A stretch of 13,588 nucleotides of DNA from positions 1-13,588 of the forward strand of contig JALQXY010000082.1 in the NCBI GenBank assembly GCA_023262945.1. Reading direction: 5' to 3'. The translations under genes were made by a program, and so were the position numbers. The stretch's first letter is position 1; each line of letters begins with the position of its first letter. This document shows, piece by piece, positions 6,615-13,588 of this stretch. The stretch is from Rickettsiales bacterium (GTDB lineage Bacteria > Pseudomonadota > Alphaproteobacteria > Rickettsiales > UBA1997). Below the pieces are notes generated by a model. It did not search any database and was not told the DNA's origin. It saw only the letters and a list, made by a program, of their open reading frames with translations.

Positions 6615-6829
6615 TATACCAATTACCATCTAAAAATAAACAATATGACAAAATATTTTTTGATTTAAAAACTTGAGGTATCTAGATACTTCAGCGTTTT
6701 TAAATCAAATCTAAAAACAAGAGTATTTAATTTATGGAAATAGTATAAGGCTTTTTGTAATTTTTAGCCAAAAATATGAAGTTATAATTTTATTTTTTAA
6801 AATCTTTTAAAGACTGGATTTAGTATAAT
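6615..6829 (-). repeat. MITE-like palindromic repeat, copy 1
   Basis: A non-coding repeat that matches the right end of the window in inverted orientation. Bases 6631-6663 are an exact reverse complement of 13556-13588 (33 bases), and 6747-6774 match 13485-13512 with one mismatch in 28. The outer end TATACCAATTACCATCTAAA (from 6615) resembles the start of copy 2 at 13431, so the element seems to have related inverted ends. The other end of copy 1, near 6823-6829, is diverged and placed by equal spacing only. There is no ORF, so if mobile it would move with a transposase supplied elsewhere. It lies downstream of both pilin 4 and mrcA. Confidence 0.7.
6661..6707. repeat. Long perfect-centre palindrome within repeat copy 1
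   Basis: A nearly complete 47-base dyad. The outer stem TGATTTAAAAAC (6661-6672) pairs with GTTTTTAAATCA (6696-6707), and the inner arms 6674-6683 pair with 6684-6693 (one G-U pair) around the centre GTATCTAGATAC. It could extrude as a cruciform in DNA or fold as a stable hairpin in RNA on either strand. Confidence 0.85.
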
Positions 6830-6850
6830 TATCCACCAATTAACTGATAT

Positions 6851-9355
6851 TTAGTATATTCCTGCTGGAGTTGAATCTGTTTCACTGTCGTAATAAAAAT
6901 CATTATTTTTTTCTTTATTGTCTATACTAACCTCCTCACCGTCTCGTAAAATATTGTCGTTAAGCTTAAACGCTTCGAAAAATATATTTTCTCTTGGTGT
7001 TTGTGTAGTTGCTAACATGCCCGTGGTTTTGTCTATTTTCATAAATTTTACAGAACTAGGAATACGAAAAGGGGTTGAAGGCCTATCTTTTAAAGCATTT
7101 TTCATAAAATCAATAAATATAGGCAATGCCACTGAAGAGCCAGTTTCTTTATCACCAAGACTTTTAGGATTATCAAAGCCAATATAGGTTGCAGCTACTA
7201 AATCTGGAGAGAATCCTACAAACCATGAATCATATGAATTATTAGTGGTGCCAGTTTTGCCACCAATGATTTTTCCAACTTTTCTAGCGCGCATCGAAGT
7301 TCCTCTTTCTATAACGCCTTGTAACATGTAGGTTATCTGATAAGCAGTAGCTGGATCGATAATTGTTTCTTTAGCATCTTCTAAAAATGGCACTGGAATA
7401 TCTTTTATACTTTTATATTTATCAATATTTACTTGACAGTGATCGCAATTTCTATTATCTCGCTTATAAATTATCTTACCATTGCGATCTTGGATTTTCT
7501 CAATCATTTCTGGCGTTACCCTTTTGCCGCCATTAGCAATCATTGAGTATGCTGTAACTAATCTTAGTAAACTGGTTTCACTAGAACCTAATACAAGAGA
7601 ATAAATCTCTTTAGGATTATCATTTACACCAAATTTTTTTATAGTATCAACTACCTTATCAAGCCCAACTTGTTGAGCCATCCTTACGGTTGTAACATTT
7701 CGTGACTCTTCAAGCCCAGTACGTAAAGTAGTGGGACCGTAAAATTTGCCCGAATAGTTAGTTGGTTTATATGGAGGTAAATCAGGGCCTTGATCAAGGG
7801 ATATCTCTTCGTCAATAATAACAGATGCTGGAGTAAAGCCATTTTCTAAAGCAGCTATATATCCCAATGTTTTCATGGTTGAACCAGTTTGTCTATAAGC
7901 TTGAGTTGCTCTATTAAATTGATTTTTAGCATCAATATAGCCACCTGACATTGCTAATATCTTGCCAGTATGCGGATCCATAGCAAGAAAGGAGCCGTTA
8001 ATCTCAGGAATTTGTCTTAAGAAAAAAGAGCGAGAATATTTTGTAAAATCTTTATAATCTATATTCACTTCATCAATTACAATATCTTTCATTACTAAAT
8101 GACTCTTATCTTCTTCGACTAAAATAATATCACCAATATCTAATACTTCGCTTGCTTTATTCGGAGTTTTGCCAGTATTATTAATATCGATATATTTTCT
8201 TGCCCATTTAAGATTTTCTAGAGTTATAAATCCTAATTTATACTGACTAGTAGCTATAAATGCTTTATCATTCTCAATCTTTAATACAACTGCTTTATCT
8301 AAATTTTGCCTATATTCTTTCTCAGTGTTAAATTGATTGAGCTCATTTTGCCAATTTTTGATATTTTTTATTTTACCCAAAGCTCCGCGATAACCATGAC
8401 GCATATCATAACTTTCTATACCTTTTTGCAAAGCATTTTGTGCTATTTTCTGAAGATTTGGATTAAGAGTTGTTTTTACTGAAATACCATTCTCAAAAAC
8501 ATCATCGGAACCATACATTTTTGTGAGCGTTTTTTTAACATCATCAGCAAAGAAATGAGCTTGAGTTATATCAAAATCCTCTTCATCAGAAATTATAATT
8601 GGCCTATCTTTTGCAGCATTACCTTCTACTGCATTAATAAAACCTTCTTCAATCATTCTTGATATAACCCAGTCGCGTCTTATTTTGGCCTTTTCCATGT
8701 TTTTTCTTGGATCAAGTCTAGAGGGAGCTTTAGGTAATGTCGCTAATAATGCTATCTCTTCAATTTCCAATTCTGAAACTGACTTTCCGAAATAAACTTG
8801 CGAAGCCGCCGCTATTCCATAAGCTCCAGAGCCAAGATATATTTGATTAAGATACAATTCCAAAACCTGCTCTTTGGTAAAATGACGCGTCATTCTGATA
8901 GCTAAAATTGCTTCTTTTATCTTTCTATCAATGGTGCGATCACTCGTTAATAAAAAATTCTTTACTACTTGTTGCGTTATAGTGGAAGCTCCACCAAATC
9001 TAGAATCACCATTTACAGATGAAAATAAATTTTGTACGGCAGTTCTAATTATAGCTTTAACATCAATGCCAGAATGATTATAAAAATTAGCATCTTCCGC
9101 AGCCAAAAAGGCATTAATAACATTTTTTGGAATTAGATGAATAGGAATAAATATTCTTTTTTCTTTAGAAAACTCAGTTATTAAACTATCGTCCGCCGCA
9201 TAAATGCGTGTTGTTATCATTGGCCTGTAATCTTTGAGCTGTTGATAGTTTGGTAAATCTTTGCTGTAATGCTTAAAAAGTAAAAAAATGACAACGACAA
9301 TTGAAATGGTAAAAATTATAGCGCAAAAAAAAGTAATTTTAAGGAATCTTTTCAT
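6851..9355 (-). CDS. mrcA: Bifunctional penicillin-binding protein 1A (transglycosylase/transpeptidase)
   Basis: 834 aa, full length for the family. It polymerises lipid II into glycan strands and cross-links the stem peptides at the inner membrane, facing the periplasm. An N-terminal membrane anchor spans about residues 7-28. The GT51 transglycosylase domain (about 55-230) has the catalytic Glu87 in EDANFYNHSG, the GASTITQQ block (122-129) and RKIKEAILA (144-152). The transpeptidase domain has the active-site STMK (Ser492, Lys495), SRN (551-553) and KTGT (700-703), all intact. Cys637 and Cys640 form a CxxC insert (CDHC) that I associate with alphaproteobacterial PBP1a. Start ATG at 9355 has no clear Shine-Dalgarno. 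It follows the amidase gene on the same strand across a 430-bp spacer, so it may have its own promoter. All key residues being present implies that this organism makes peptidoglycan. Confidence 0.97.
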   Translation of the reverse strand: MKRFLKITFFCAIIFTISIVVVIFLLFKHYSKDLPNYQQLKDYRPMITTRIYAADDSLITEFSKEKRIFIPIHLIPKNVINAFLAAEDANFYNHSGIDVKAIIRTAVQNLFSSVNGDSRFGGASTITQQVVKNFLLTSDRTIDRKIKEAILAIRMTRHFTKEQVLELYLNQIYLGSGAYGIAAASQVYFGKSVSELEIEEIALLATLPKAPSRLDPRKNMEKAKIRRDWVISRMIEEGFINAVEGNAAKDRPIIISDEEDFDITQAHFFADDVKKTLTKMYGSDDVFENGISVKTTLNPNLQKIAQNALQKGIESYDMRHGYRGALGKIKNIKNWQNELNQFNTEKEYRQNLDKAVVLKIENDKAFIATSQYKLGFITLENLKWARKYIDINNTGKTPNKASEVLDIGDIILVEEDKSHLVMKDIVIDEVNIDYKDFTKYSRSFFLRQIPEINGSFLAMDPHTGKILAMSGGYIDAKNQFNRATQAYRQTGSTMKTLGYIAALENGFTPASVIIDEEISLDQGPDLPPYKPTNYSGKFYGPTTLRTGLEESRNVTTVRMAQQVGLDKVVDTIKKFGVNDNPKEIYSLVLGSSETSLLRLVTAYSMIANGGKRVTPEMIEKIQDRNGKIIYKRDNRNCDHCQVNIDKYKSIKDIPVPFLEDAKETIIDPATAYQITYMLQGVIERGTSMRARKVGKIIGGKTGTTNNSYDSWFVGFSPDLVAATYIGFDNPKSLGDKETGSSVALPIFIDFMKNALKDRPSTPFRIPSSVKFMKIDKTTGMLATTQTPRENIFFEAFKLNDNILRDGEEVSIDNKEKNNDFYYDSETDSTPAGIY

Positions 9356-9785
9356 TAATTGATAAATAATATTCAGAAGGGTTTTTTGACCTCTAAATTG
9401 TCAAAATTAATCAACCATATGGCAAAATATTTTTGCGATAAAATAGTAGAAAATAAAAGCTGCAACTCAAACAGCTTAAGAAGAACCCTATAAATAAACT
9501 AATTTCGAAGCATTTTTAGAAATTTTTATTTTTTAAATTTTAGCACATAGATATACATGAATTTAAAAAATCAAAATTAGTTGATTTACAGGGGTCTTTT
9601 AAGTTAAAAGGTTTCGATAAAATTTTTAAACTTTCATTATAAAGCTTTTATTTTCTTTTTTTAACCTAAAAAATCAATCAAAAATGAATTTTGTTATAAG
9701 TAGTTTAAAAATCAATTATACAAAGCTCTTAATAATTAGATTTGTAAAATTATATCGAATACAATTTTAATTGAATTTGATACAG
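9356..9785. other. 430-bp AT-rich spacer between the amidase and mrcA
   Basis: No convincing gene or RNA was seen. It holds small dyads: GCAAAA/TTTTGC (9422-9436), AAGCTG/CAGCTT (9457-9462 and 9472-9477) and CTTTT/AAAAG (9596-9610). A stretch near 9415-9434 resembles the conserved arm of the repeat at 6631-6663 (about 18 of 20 bases), which may be a decayed copy. A TTGACA is present on the minus strand near 9397-9402 but has no well-spaced -10, so I do not call a promoter. Confidence 0.5.
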
Positions 9786-11006
9786 CTAATATACACCATA
9801 TTTATCAAAATATTGATCTATCGCCTTAACTAAAGCCTTAACAACTTTGCGCTTGTAAAAATAGCTATTAAGTTTCTTCTCTTCATTGTAATTTGTAAGA
9901 TATCCTAATTCAACTAAAACTGAAATCATATCTGGAGCCGTTAAAACTAAAAAACCAGCAAAGCGATGAGCATTTTTTAAAATATTAATATTAGAATTTT
10001 GCATTGAGTTAACAGAAAATTTAGCAAAGCGTGCTGAATTATTCATGCTTTTACGTTGCGACATAGCAATCATAACATTAACGATATCTTGACTAGTGTC
10101 TGAAAAATTAACACCATTAATTATATCAGCTCTATTTTCTTTGCTGGCTAACATTTCAGCCTGTTTATCTGATGACTTTTCTGAAAGAGTGTAAATAGAA
10201 AACCCCGAAGTTCTTTTATCGCTTATGGCATTAGCATGAATTGATATAAATAAATTAGCTTTCTTTTGGCGCGCTATTTCAACTCTTTCTTTTAGAGATA
10301 TAAATTTATCGCTATTGCGCGTCATATAAATTTGATAGCGATTAGTTGCCTTTAGCTGGCGATATAATTCTTTTGAATATGATAATGTGATATTTTTTTC
10401 TTTAATTCTTAAATATTTTCCTATAGTTCCAGGATCTTTTCCGCCATGACCAGCATCAATAATTATTATAGGTTTATTATTTTTTTTAGATTTGCTAGAT
10501 TCATCTTCAAAGATAATTTCAGAAATAACGCTTGATTCCTGATCAAATTTATTAATTTTATTGGAAACAAATTCAGAAAAATCAAGATCGTTCAAAACTT
10601 TCTTGGGCAAGATATCAATTATCTCTATAATAACTTGATAAGATTTAGAATTTTTAAGATTAATTTTATCAATTTTACCAATTTTAATTGGATCAATAGT
10701 CTCGAATACTAATCTTAATTTATCTTGGGACAAGCTGTGGCGAAAATTCTTAAAATTAGATTTTATTATATTTTTTTTGAATAATTTATCAAAGTTAACC
10801 TGCTTTAGGTCAATTACTAAGCGATTAGGATTGTCTAGAGTGAATGTTTTGATTTGAGTAAATTCAGAAAAGTAAAGCTCGATTTTATTATTATCAAAAT
10901 TGATGTTTTGTAGGCTTGATTTAGCAAAAGAACTGCAAGAAAAAACTAATATTAGCGAAAAATAAATCCAAAATATTGCATATTTTAGCTTATTAACATA
11001 TTTCAT
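9786..11006 (-). CDS. amiC: Periplasmic N-acetylmuramoyl-L-alanine amidase (AMIN + Amidase_3, AmiC-like)
   Basis: 406 aa. It is a zinc enzyme that cuts the bond between MurNAc and the stem peptide, used in daughter-cell separation. A signal peptide ends near residue 28 (SSFA). An AMIN-like domain for septal or cell-wall targeting covers about 35-130 (IELYFSEF, NRLVIDLKQVNF). A lysine-rich linker precedes the Amidase_3 domain (about 180-400). Predicted zinc ligands are His187 (DAGHGG), Glu203 and His257 (SIHAN), with catalytic Glu366 in LVELGYL. Residues about 270-335 match the insertion that in AmiB/AmiC-type enzymes carries the autoinhibitory helix relieved by LytM-type activators. The gene starts 3 bp after the fabD stop, so it is almost surely cotranscribed with it, and mrcA follows. 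The symbol is given by domain similarity; orthology to E. coli AmiC is not proven. Confidence 0.92.
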   Translation of the reverse strand: MKYVNKLKYAIFWIYFSLILVFSCSSFAKSSLQNINFDNNKIELYFSEFTQIKTFTLDNPNRLVIDLKQVNFDKLFKKNIIKSNFKNFRHSLSQDKLRLVFETIDPIKIGKIDKINLKNSKSYQVIIEIIDILPKKVLNDLDFSEFVSNKINKFDQESSVISEIIFEDESSKSKKNNKPIIIIDAGHGGKDPGTIGKYLRIKEKNITLSYSKELYRQLKATNRYQIYMTRNSDKFISLKERVEIARQKKANLFISIHANAISDKRTSGFSIYTLSEKSSDKQAEMLASKENRADIINGVNFSDTSQDIVNVMIAMSQRKSMNNSARFAKFSVNSMQNSNINILKNAHRFAGFLVLTAPDMISVLVELGYLTNYNEEKKLNSYFYKRKVVKALVKAIDQYFDKYGVY

Positions 11007-11009
11007 TAC

Positions 11010-11951
11010 CTAGATATTACTTGCAAAGCTTTTCAAATCTTCACTATTTTGAATTGAAATTGTTTTAATATCTGGACATGTTTTAGTTGTTAATCCGCAT
11101 AAGACCTTACCACAGCCAATTTCAATCACCTGCTCAACACCGCTATTTTTCATTAATATTAACGACTCTCTCCATCTTACAGATCCAGTGACCTGCCTAA
11201 TTAACAACTCCCTAATTACTCCAGCATTATCAACGATATCAGCCGTAACATTGGCTATTAGAGGCACTATAGGTTTTGCAATTTCGGCATTTGATAGAGC
11301 TTCTTGCATTTCATGTTGAGCTTCAATCATTAATTGCGAATGAAAAGCACCGCCAACCGGCAATATAATTGCTCTTTTGGCGCCAAATTCTTTAGCTCTT
11401 TCCGTAGCTCTTATAATTGCTGATTTGTGTCCAGAAATAACAATTTGACCAGTAGAATTATCATTAGCAACTTGACAGATATCATTCTGAGCAGAAATTT
11501 TTACCAATTCTTCAACTGACTCTATTTCTAGACCTAAAATTGCCGCCATAGCTCCTTCGCTTTGAGCAGCGCAATTAGCCATGGCTTTACCTCTGATCTT
11601 GAGAAGTCTTGTAGTTTGTTTTAAAGTTAAAGAATCAACAGCGCAAAGAGCTGAATATTCACCCAAGGAATGGCCAGCAACATAAGAACAAATATCACTT
11701 AAATTGATTCCAAATTCTTTTTGCATAATTCTAATTAGAGCAATTGAAACAGCCATAAGAGCGGGTTGCGCATTTTCAGTTTTTATCAATTCGTCAGCTG
11801 GCCCCTCAAACATAATTTTGGTTAAATTAAGCCCCAAAATATCATTAATTTCATCAAAAACTTCTTTAGCTTGCGAAAAATTTTGTTGCAGATCCCTACC
11901 CATACCAACTGATTGCGAACCTTGACCAGGAAAAATTAATGCTGTTTTCAT
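11010..11951 (-). CDS. fabD: Malonyl-CoA:ACP transacylase
   Basis: 313 aa, normal for FabD. It transfers malonyl from CoA to acyl carrier protein in the cytoplasm, supplying the extender unit for type II fatty-acid synthesis. The N-terminal FPGQGSQSVGMG motif (7-18) shapes the oxyanion region; the nucleophile is Ser95 in GHSLGEYS (93-100); Arg120 is the expected malonate-carboxylate binder; His204 in GAFHS completes the catalytic pair. The start is ATG at 11951 with no strong Shine-Dalgarno. The stop is 3 bp before the amidase start. Coupling of fabD to an amidase rather than to other fab genes differs from the classic fab cluster. Confidence 0.97.
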   Translation of the reverse strand: MKTALIFPGQGSQSVGMGRDLQQNFSQAKEVFDEINDILGLNLTKIMFEGPADELIKTENAQPALMAVSIALIRIMQKEFGINLSDICSYVAGHSLGEYSALCAVDSLTLKQTTRLLKIRGKAMANCAAQSEGAMAAILGLEIESVEELVKISAQNDICQVANDNSTGQIVISGHKSAIIRATERAKEFGAKRAIILPVGGAFHSQLMIEAQHEMQEALSNAEIAKPIVPLIANVTADIVDNAGVIRELLIRQVTGSVRWRESLILMKNSGVEQVIEIGCGKVLCGLTTKTCPDIKTISIQNSEDLKSFASNI

Positions 11952-11996
11952 TTTAATTAAAATAATTTTATTAAACTATTACTTAAGAACTTTATA

Positions 11997-12008
11997 AAGA
12001 ATATTCTT
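11997..12008. promoter_or_regulatory. 12-bp perfect palindrome upstream of fabD
   Basis: AAGAATATTCTT, about 46 bp upstream of the fabD start and downstream of a candidate -10. It could be an operator or chance in AT-rich sequence. Confidence 0.25.
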
Positions 12009-12026
12009 CAAAAATACAAAGATTTT

Positions 12027-12032
12027 ATTATA
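12027..12032 (-). promoter_or_regulatory. Candidate -10 box for the fabD-amidase transcript
   Basis: TATAAT on the minus strand, about 75 bp upstream of the fabD ATG, in the 108-bp gap after the heat-shock gene. The -35 is poor (TTATTG at 17-bp spacing), so confidence is low. Confidence 0.3.
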
Positions 12033-12059
12033 AAACCACTAAATCATCGCAATAAAAAG

Positions 12060-12704
12060 TTATTTTTTATAATTTTGCTTTTTAGGAAAAATTATTTCGA
12101 TATAAGTTTTGTTACGATTTATTATTGGATTGGATATATCAATATCATTTGGCAAAGAAAATGAATAATAAAAATTAGCAATAGACTTTGATCGCAAGAT
12201 TTTATTATCATTTTTTTGACTATTTTGTTGTTTTTTATTGGCACTTAAAGTCAGGATATTTTCTTTAATATTTACAATTATATCATCTTTATCGTAGCCA
12301 CTAAAATCTAAACGATAAGATAATTTGTTATCTTCCCTTTTAGAAGTTACACTAACAGATTCATTAACAAAAATACTATCATTTTGCTTTTCACTTAGAA
12401 AATCAGAAAATCTCTGATTAAATATTTTTTCTTGCCTTTCAAACATATCATCGAATCTTTTTCTCATAAGATGCATTTCACTAAATATATCTTTGTGATT
12501 AAATAAATCATCAAAAGTTTCATCATCATTATAATTAATTATATTTTCTATTGCATTAGAAGAAGAATTATTAACTAAAATAGTTCCGCACAATCCGCCA
12601 AATATAGTAAAAACAATAGCAATAAAAAGACGAGAATTAATAATTTTTTTTATTAATGATTTATAAGAAAGATTTTTATTTTGTATATTTTTAGATTTTT
12701 TCAT
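12060..12704 (-). CDS. Membrane-anchored small heat-shock protein (Hsp20/alpha-crystallin domain)
   Basis: 214 aa from ATG at 12704. A longer reading from TTG at 12773 is possible but would cover the promoter region, and its extra residues look non-coding. A basic N-terminus precedes a transmembrane segment (about 25-44, LFIAIVFTIFGGLCGTILV). Then comes an acidic linker, a helical HLMRKRFDDMFERQEKIF stretch (78-95) like the N-terminal helix of Hsp20 proteins, and an alpha-crystallin domain (about 125-207) with LDFSGYDKDDIIVNIKENIL and a final strand TYIEIIFPKK. The C-terminal I-x-I tail motif common in cytosolic Hsp20 was not seen. With a positive N-terminus, the domain would face the periplasm and could hold unfolded envelope proteins. 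Topology and role are inferred. Confidence 0.75.
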   Translation of the reverse strand: MKKSKNIQNKNLSYKSLIKKIINSRLFIAIVFTIFGGLCGTILVNNSSSNAIENIINYNDDETFDDLFNHKDIFSEMHLMRKRFDDMFERQEKIFNQRFSDFLSEKQNDSIFVNESVSVTSKREDNKLSYRLDFSGYDKDDIIVNIKENILTLSANKKQQNSQKNDNKILRSKSIANFYYSFSLPNDIDISNPIINRNKTYIEIIFPKKQNYKK

Positions 12705-12741
12705 ATGATTGTAATTTGATTTATTATGACATTTTAACTTA

Positions 12742-12750
12742 ATTATATCA
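12742..12750 (-). promoter_or_regulatory. Extended -10 promoter candidate for the hsp20 gene
   Basis: TG-A-TATAAT on the minus strand, 38 bp upstream of ATG 12704. The extended TG can replace a good -35, and none is visible. It also argues for the internal ATG start over the upstream TTG, because translation from 12773 would begin upstream of this promoter. Confidence 0.45.
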
Positions 12751-12783
12751 TATTCATATATTAATAACGACAAATAGTTACAA

Positions 12784-13449
12784 GTGTTAAATTTTCAGAA
12801 ATTAAAGCCTGGTATCAAGCAAGGATGGATTAAATCTTTTAATTCAGGATTATCACAAGATAATAATGGCAATTACCTACCTTGGATGACCTATACAGCT
12901 ATAGAATTTTTAGAAAAAAATTTAAAAAAAACAGATAATATTTTTGAATTTGGCTGTGGTACTTCAACATTGTTTTTTAATGAAAAAGTTAAAAGAATTA
13001 TATCATTGGAAACTAGGCCGATTTGGTTTGATATTATAAAAAACAAACTTTTACCATCAAATAATAATTGGCTAAATCTAGATAAAAAAATAGAAGAACA
13101 AATTGATGATATTTTTTATCACCAAAAGGGATGCATTATTCTTCTAAAAAATGGTCAAGAAAACGATCTTTATGAGAATTTTGTCAAAGAAACAAAGCAA
13201 AAGTTTGATTTTATTATTATAGATTCTTTAAAAAGATTTCTTTGCCTAGAAAGATCGATTAATTTTCTTACAAAAAATGGTATATTATTGGTTGATGATT
13301 CGGAACGAAAATCTTATAAAAAGATTTTTACTTTAATGAAGGATAATAATTTTATTCAACGCGATTTTCCAGGAATTGCTCCTGGGCAATTTAAAAGAAA
13401 AAACACAACTATTTTTTCTAGAATTGGTATTATACCAATTTCCACCTAA
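12784..13449 (+). CDS. Class I SAM-dependent methyltransferase-like protein, GTG start
   Basis: 221 aa. The start is GTG at 12784; an in-frame TAG at 12775 excludes any earlier start and no ATG is available nearby. A Rossmann-like fold is indicated by motif I FEFGCGTST (54-62, SAM binding), an acidic residue after the next strand (ISLE, 73-76), FDFIIIDSL (141-149) and VDDSER (170-175). The ending PGIAPGQFKRKNTTIF is familiar from uncharacterised methyltransferases found near glycan and surface-polysaccharide genes. The substrate cannot be told from sequence. It is divergent from the heat-shock gene. Its last six codons and stop lie in the end of a non-coding repeat that starts at 13431, so the original C-terminus may have been altered, though the core fold is complete. 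Confidence 0.72.
   Translation: MLNFQKLKPGIKQGWIKSFNSGLSQDNNGNYLPWMTYTAIEFLEKNLKKTDNIFEFGCGTSTLFFNEKVKRIISLETRPIWFDIIKNKLLPSNNNWLNLDKKIEEQIDDIFYHQKGCIILLKNGQENDLYENFVKETKQKFDFIIIDSLKRFLCLERSINFLTKNGILLVDDSERKSYKKIFTLMKDNNFIQRDFPGIAPGQFKRKNTTIFSRIGIIPIST
13422..13440. repeat. Perfect palindrome at the methyltransferase-repeat junction
   Basis: AATTGGTAT-t-ATACCAATT, a perfect 9-bp inverted repeat around one base. The right half is the end of the repeat element; the left half is the same end in opposite orientation. This could be two element ends meeting head to head, or a target site resembling the end. Confidence 0.85.
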
Positions 13450-13588
13450 AAAAACATATAAAATCTAAACAATCTGACTTTATCTTTTTGGCTAAAAATT
13501 GCAAAAAGCCTTAAATCCTATAGGTATAGGACTTGCATTTTTTACAATTTTTATCTCAAAAAATATTTTGTCATATTGTTTATTTTTA
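13431..13588 (+). repeat. MITE-like palindromic repeat, copy 2 (cut by window end)
   Basis: Opposite orientation to copy 1. It starts with TATACCAATTTCCACCTAAA, similar to the outer end of copy 1 at 6615, and carries both conserved arms (13485-13512 and 13556-13588, the latter exactly matching 6631-6663 reversed). The core between the arms is about 40 bases shorter than in copy 1 and holds a different short palindrome, TCCTATA/TATAGGA. No ORF. The far end lies beyond the window; by analogy with copy 1 about 16 more bases are expected. Confidence 0.7.

Noticed and set aside
6918..7187. Plus-strand frame of 89 codons
   Set aside because: Shadow of the mrcA 3' end.
9397..9402. TTGACA as a -35 box for mrcA
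   Set aside because: No acceptable -10 lies 15-19 bp downstream, and the hexamer is part of a small TTTGAC/GTCAAA dyad.
11704..11925. Plus-strand frame of 73 codons
   Set aside because: Shadow of the fabD 5' region.
12705..12773. Extension of the heat-shock gene to a TTG start
   Set aside because: The added residues show no coding character and the region holds an extended -10; the ATG at 12704 gives a normal basic N-terminus before the membrane segment.
6615..13588. The two repeat copies as terminal repeats of one 7-kb transposon
   Set aside because: The genes between them are housekeeping genes with no transposase, and each copy appears to have its own two ends.

Overview
The window is very AT-rich. 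Its housekeeping genes look alphaproteobacterial, most like Rickettsiales or a similar host-associated lineage. The evidence is the alphaproteobacterial style of the PBP1a (including its CxxC insert), an AMIN-type amidase next to it, almost no Shine-Dalgarno sequences, some TTG/GTG starts, and long AT-rich spacers holding small palindromic repeats. The taxonomic call is an inference from sequence style; no database was searched.

Left part (1-6480): a chaperone-usher pilus locus. On the minus strand, three related pilin-like subunits (starts at 5610, 4866 and 4339) are followed by a periplasmic chaperone (3800-3081) and a large outer-membrane usher (3068 to beyond base 1). The genes are close together or overlap, so they are probably one operon. 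A fourth pilin paralogue (5932-6480) faces the other way, with its own strong sigma70-like promoter and a textbook intrinsic terminator. The usher resembles the alpha (alternate, CfaC/CooC/TcfC) class. It carries about 155 extra N-terminal residues, and its C-terminal tail is built from a perfect 18-bp tandem repeat that runs out of the window.

Middle and right (6851-11951): a leftward cell-envelope cluster of fabD (malonyl-CoA:ACP transacylase), an AMIN/Amidase_3 peptidoglycan amidase and mrcA (bifunctional PBP1a). A 430-bp spacer separates the amidase from mrcA. Upstream lies a membrane-anchored small heat-shock protein (minus) and, divergently, a SAM-dependent methyltransferase-like gene (plus).

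A small non-coding repeat occurs twice in opposite orientation, at about 6615-6829 and from 13431 to the window edge. It has a MITE-like layout: related inverted ends, conserved arms, and a core that differs between copies but is palindromic in both. The right-hand copy supplies the last codons and stop of the methyltransferase gene.

Working model: the usher, chaperone and four paralogous pilins form one surface fibre. The divergent gene 5932-6480 is the best candidate for the major subunit. The 4339-3803 product, with little sequence ahead of its conserved core, is a candidate tip or terminating subunit.
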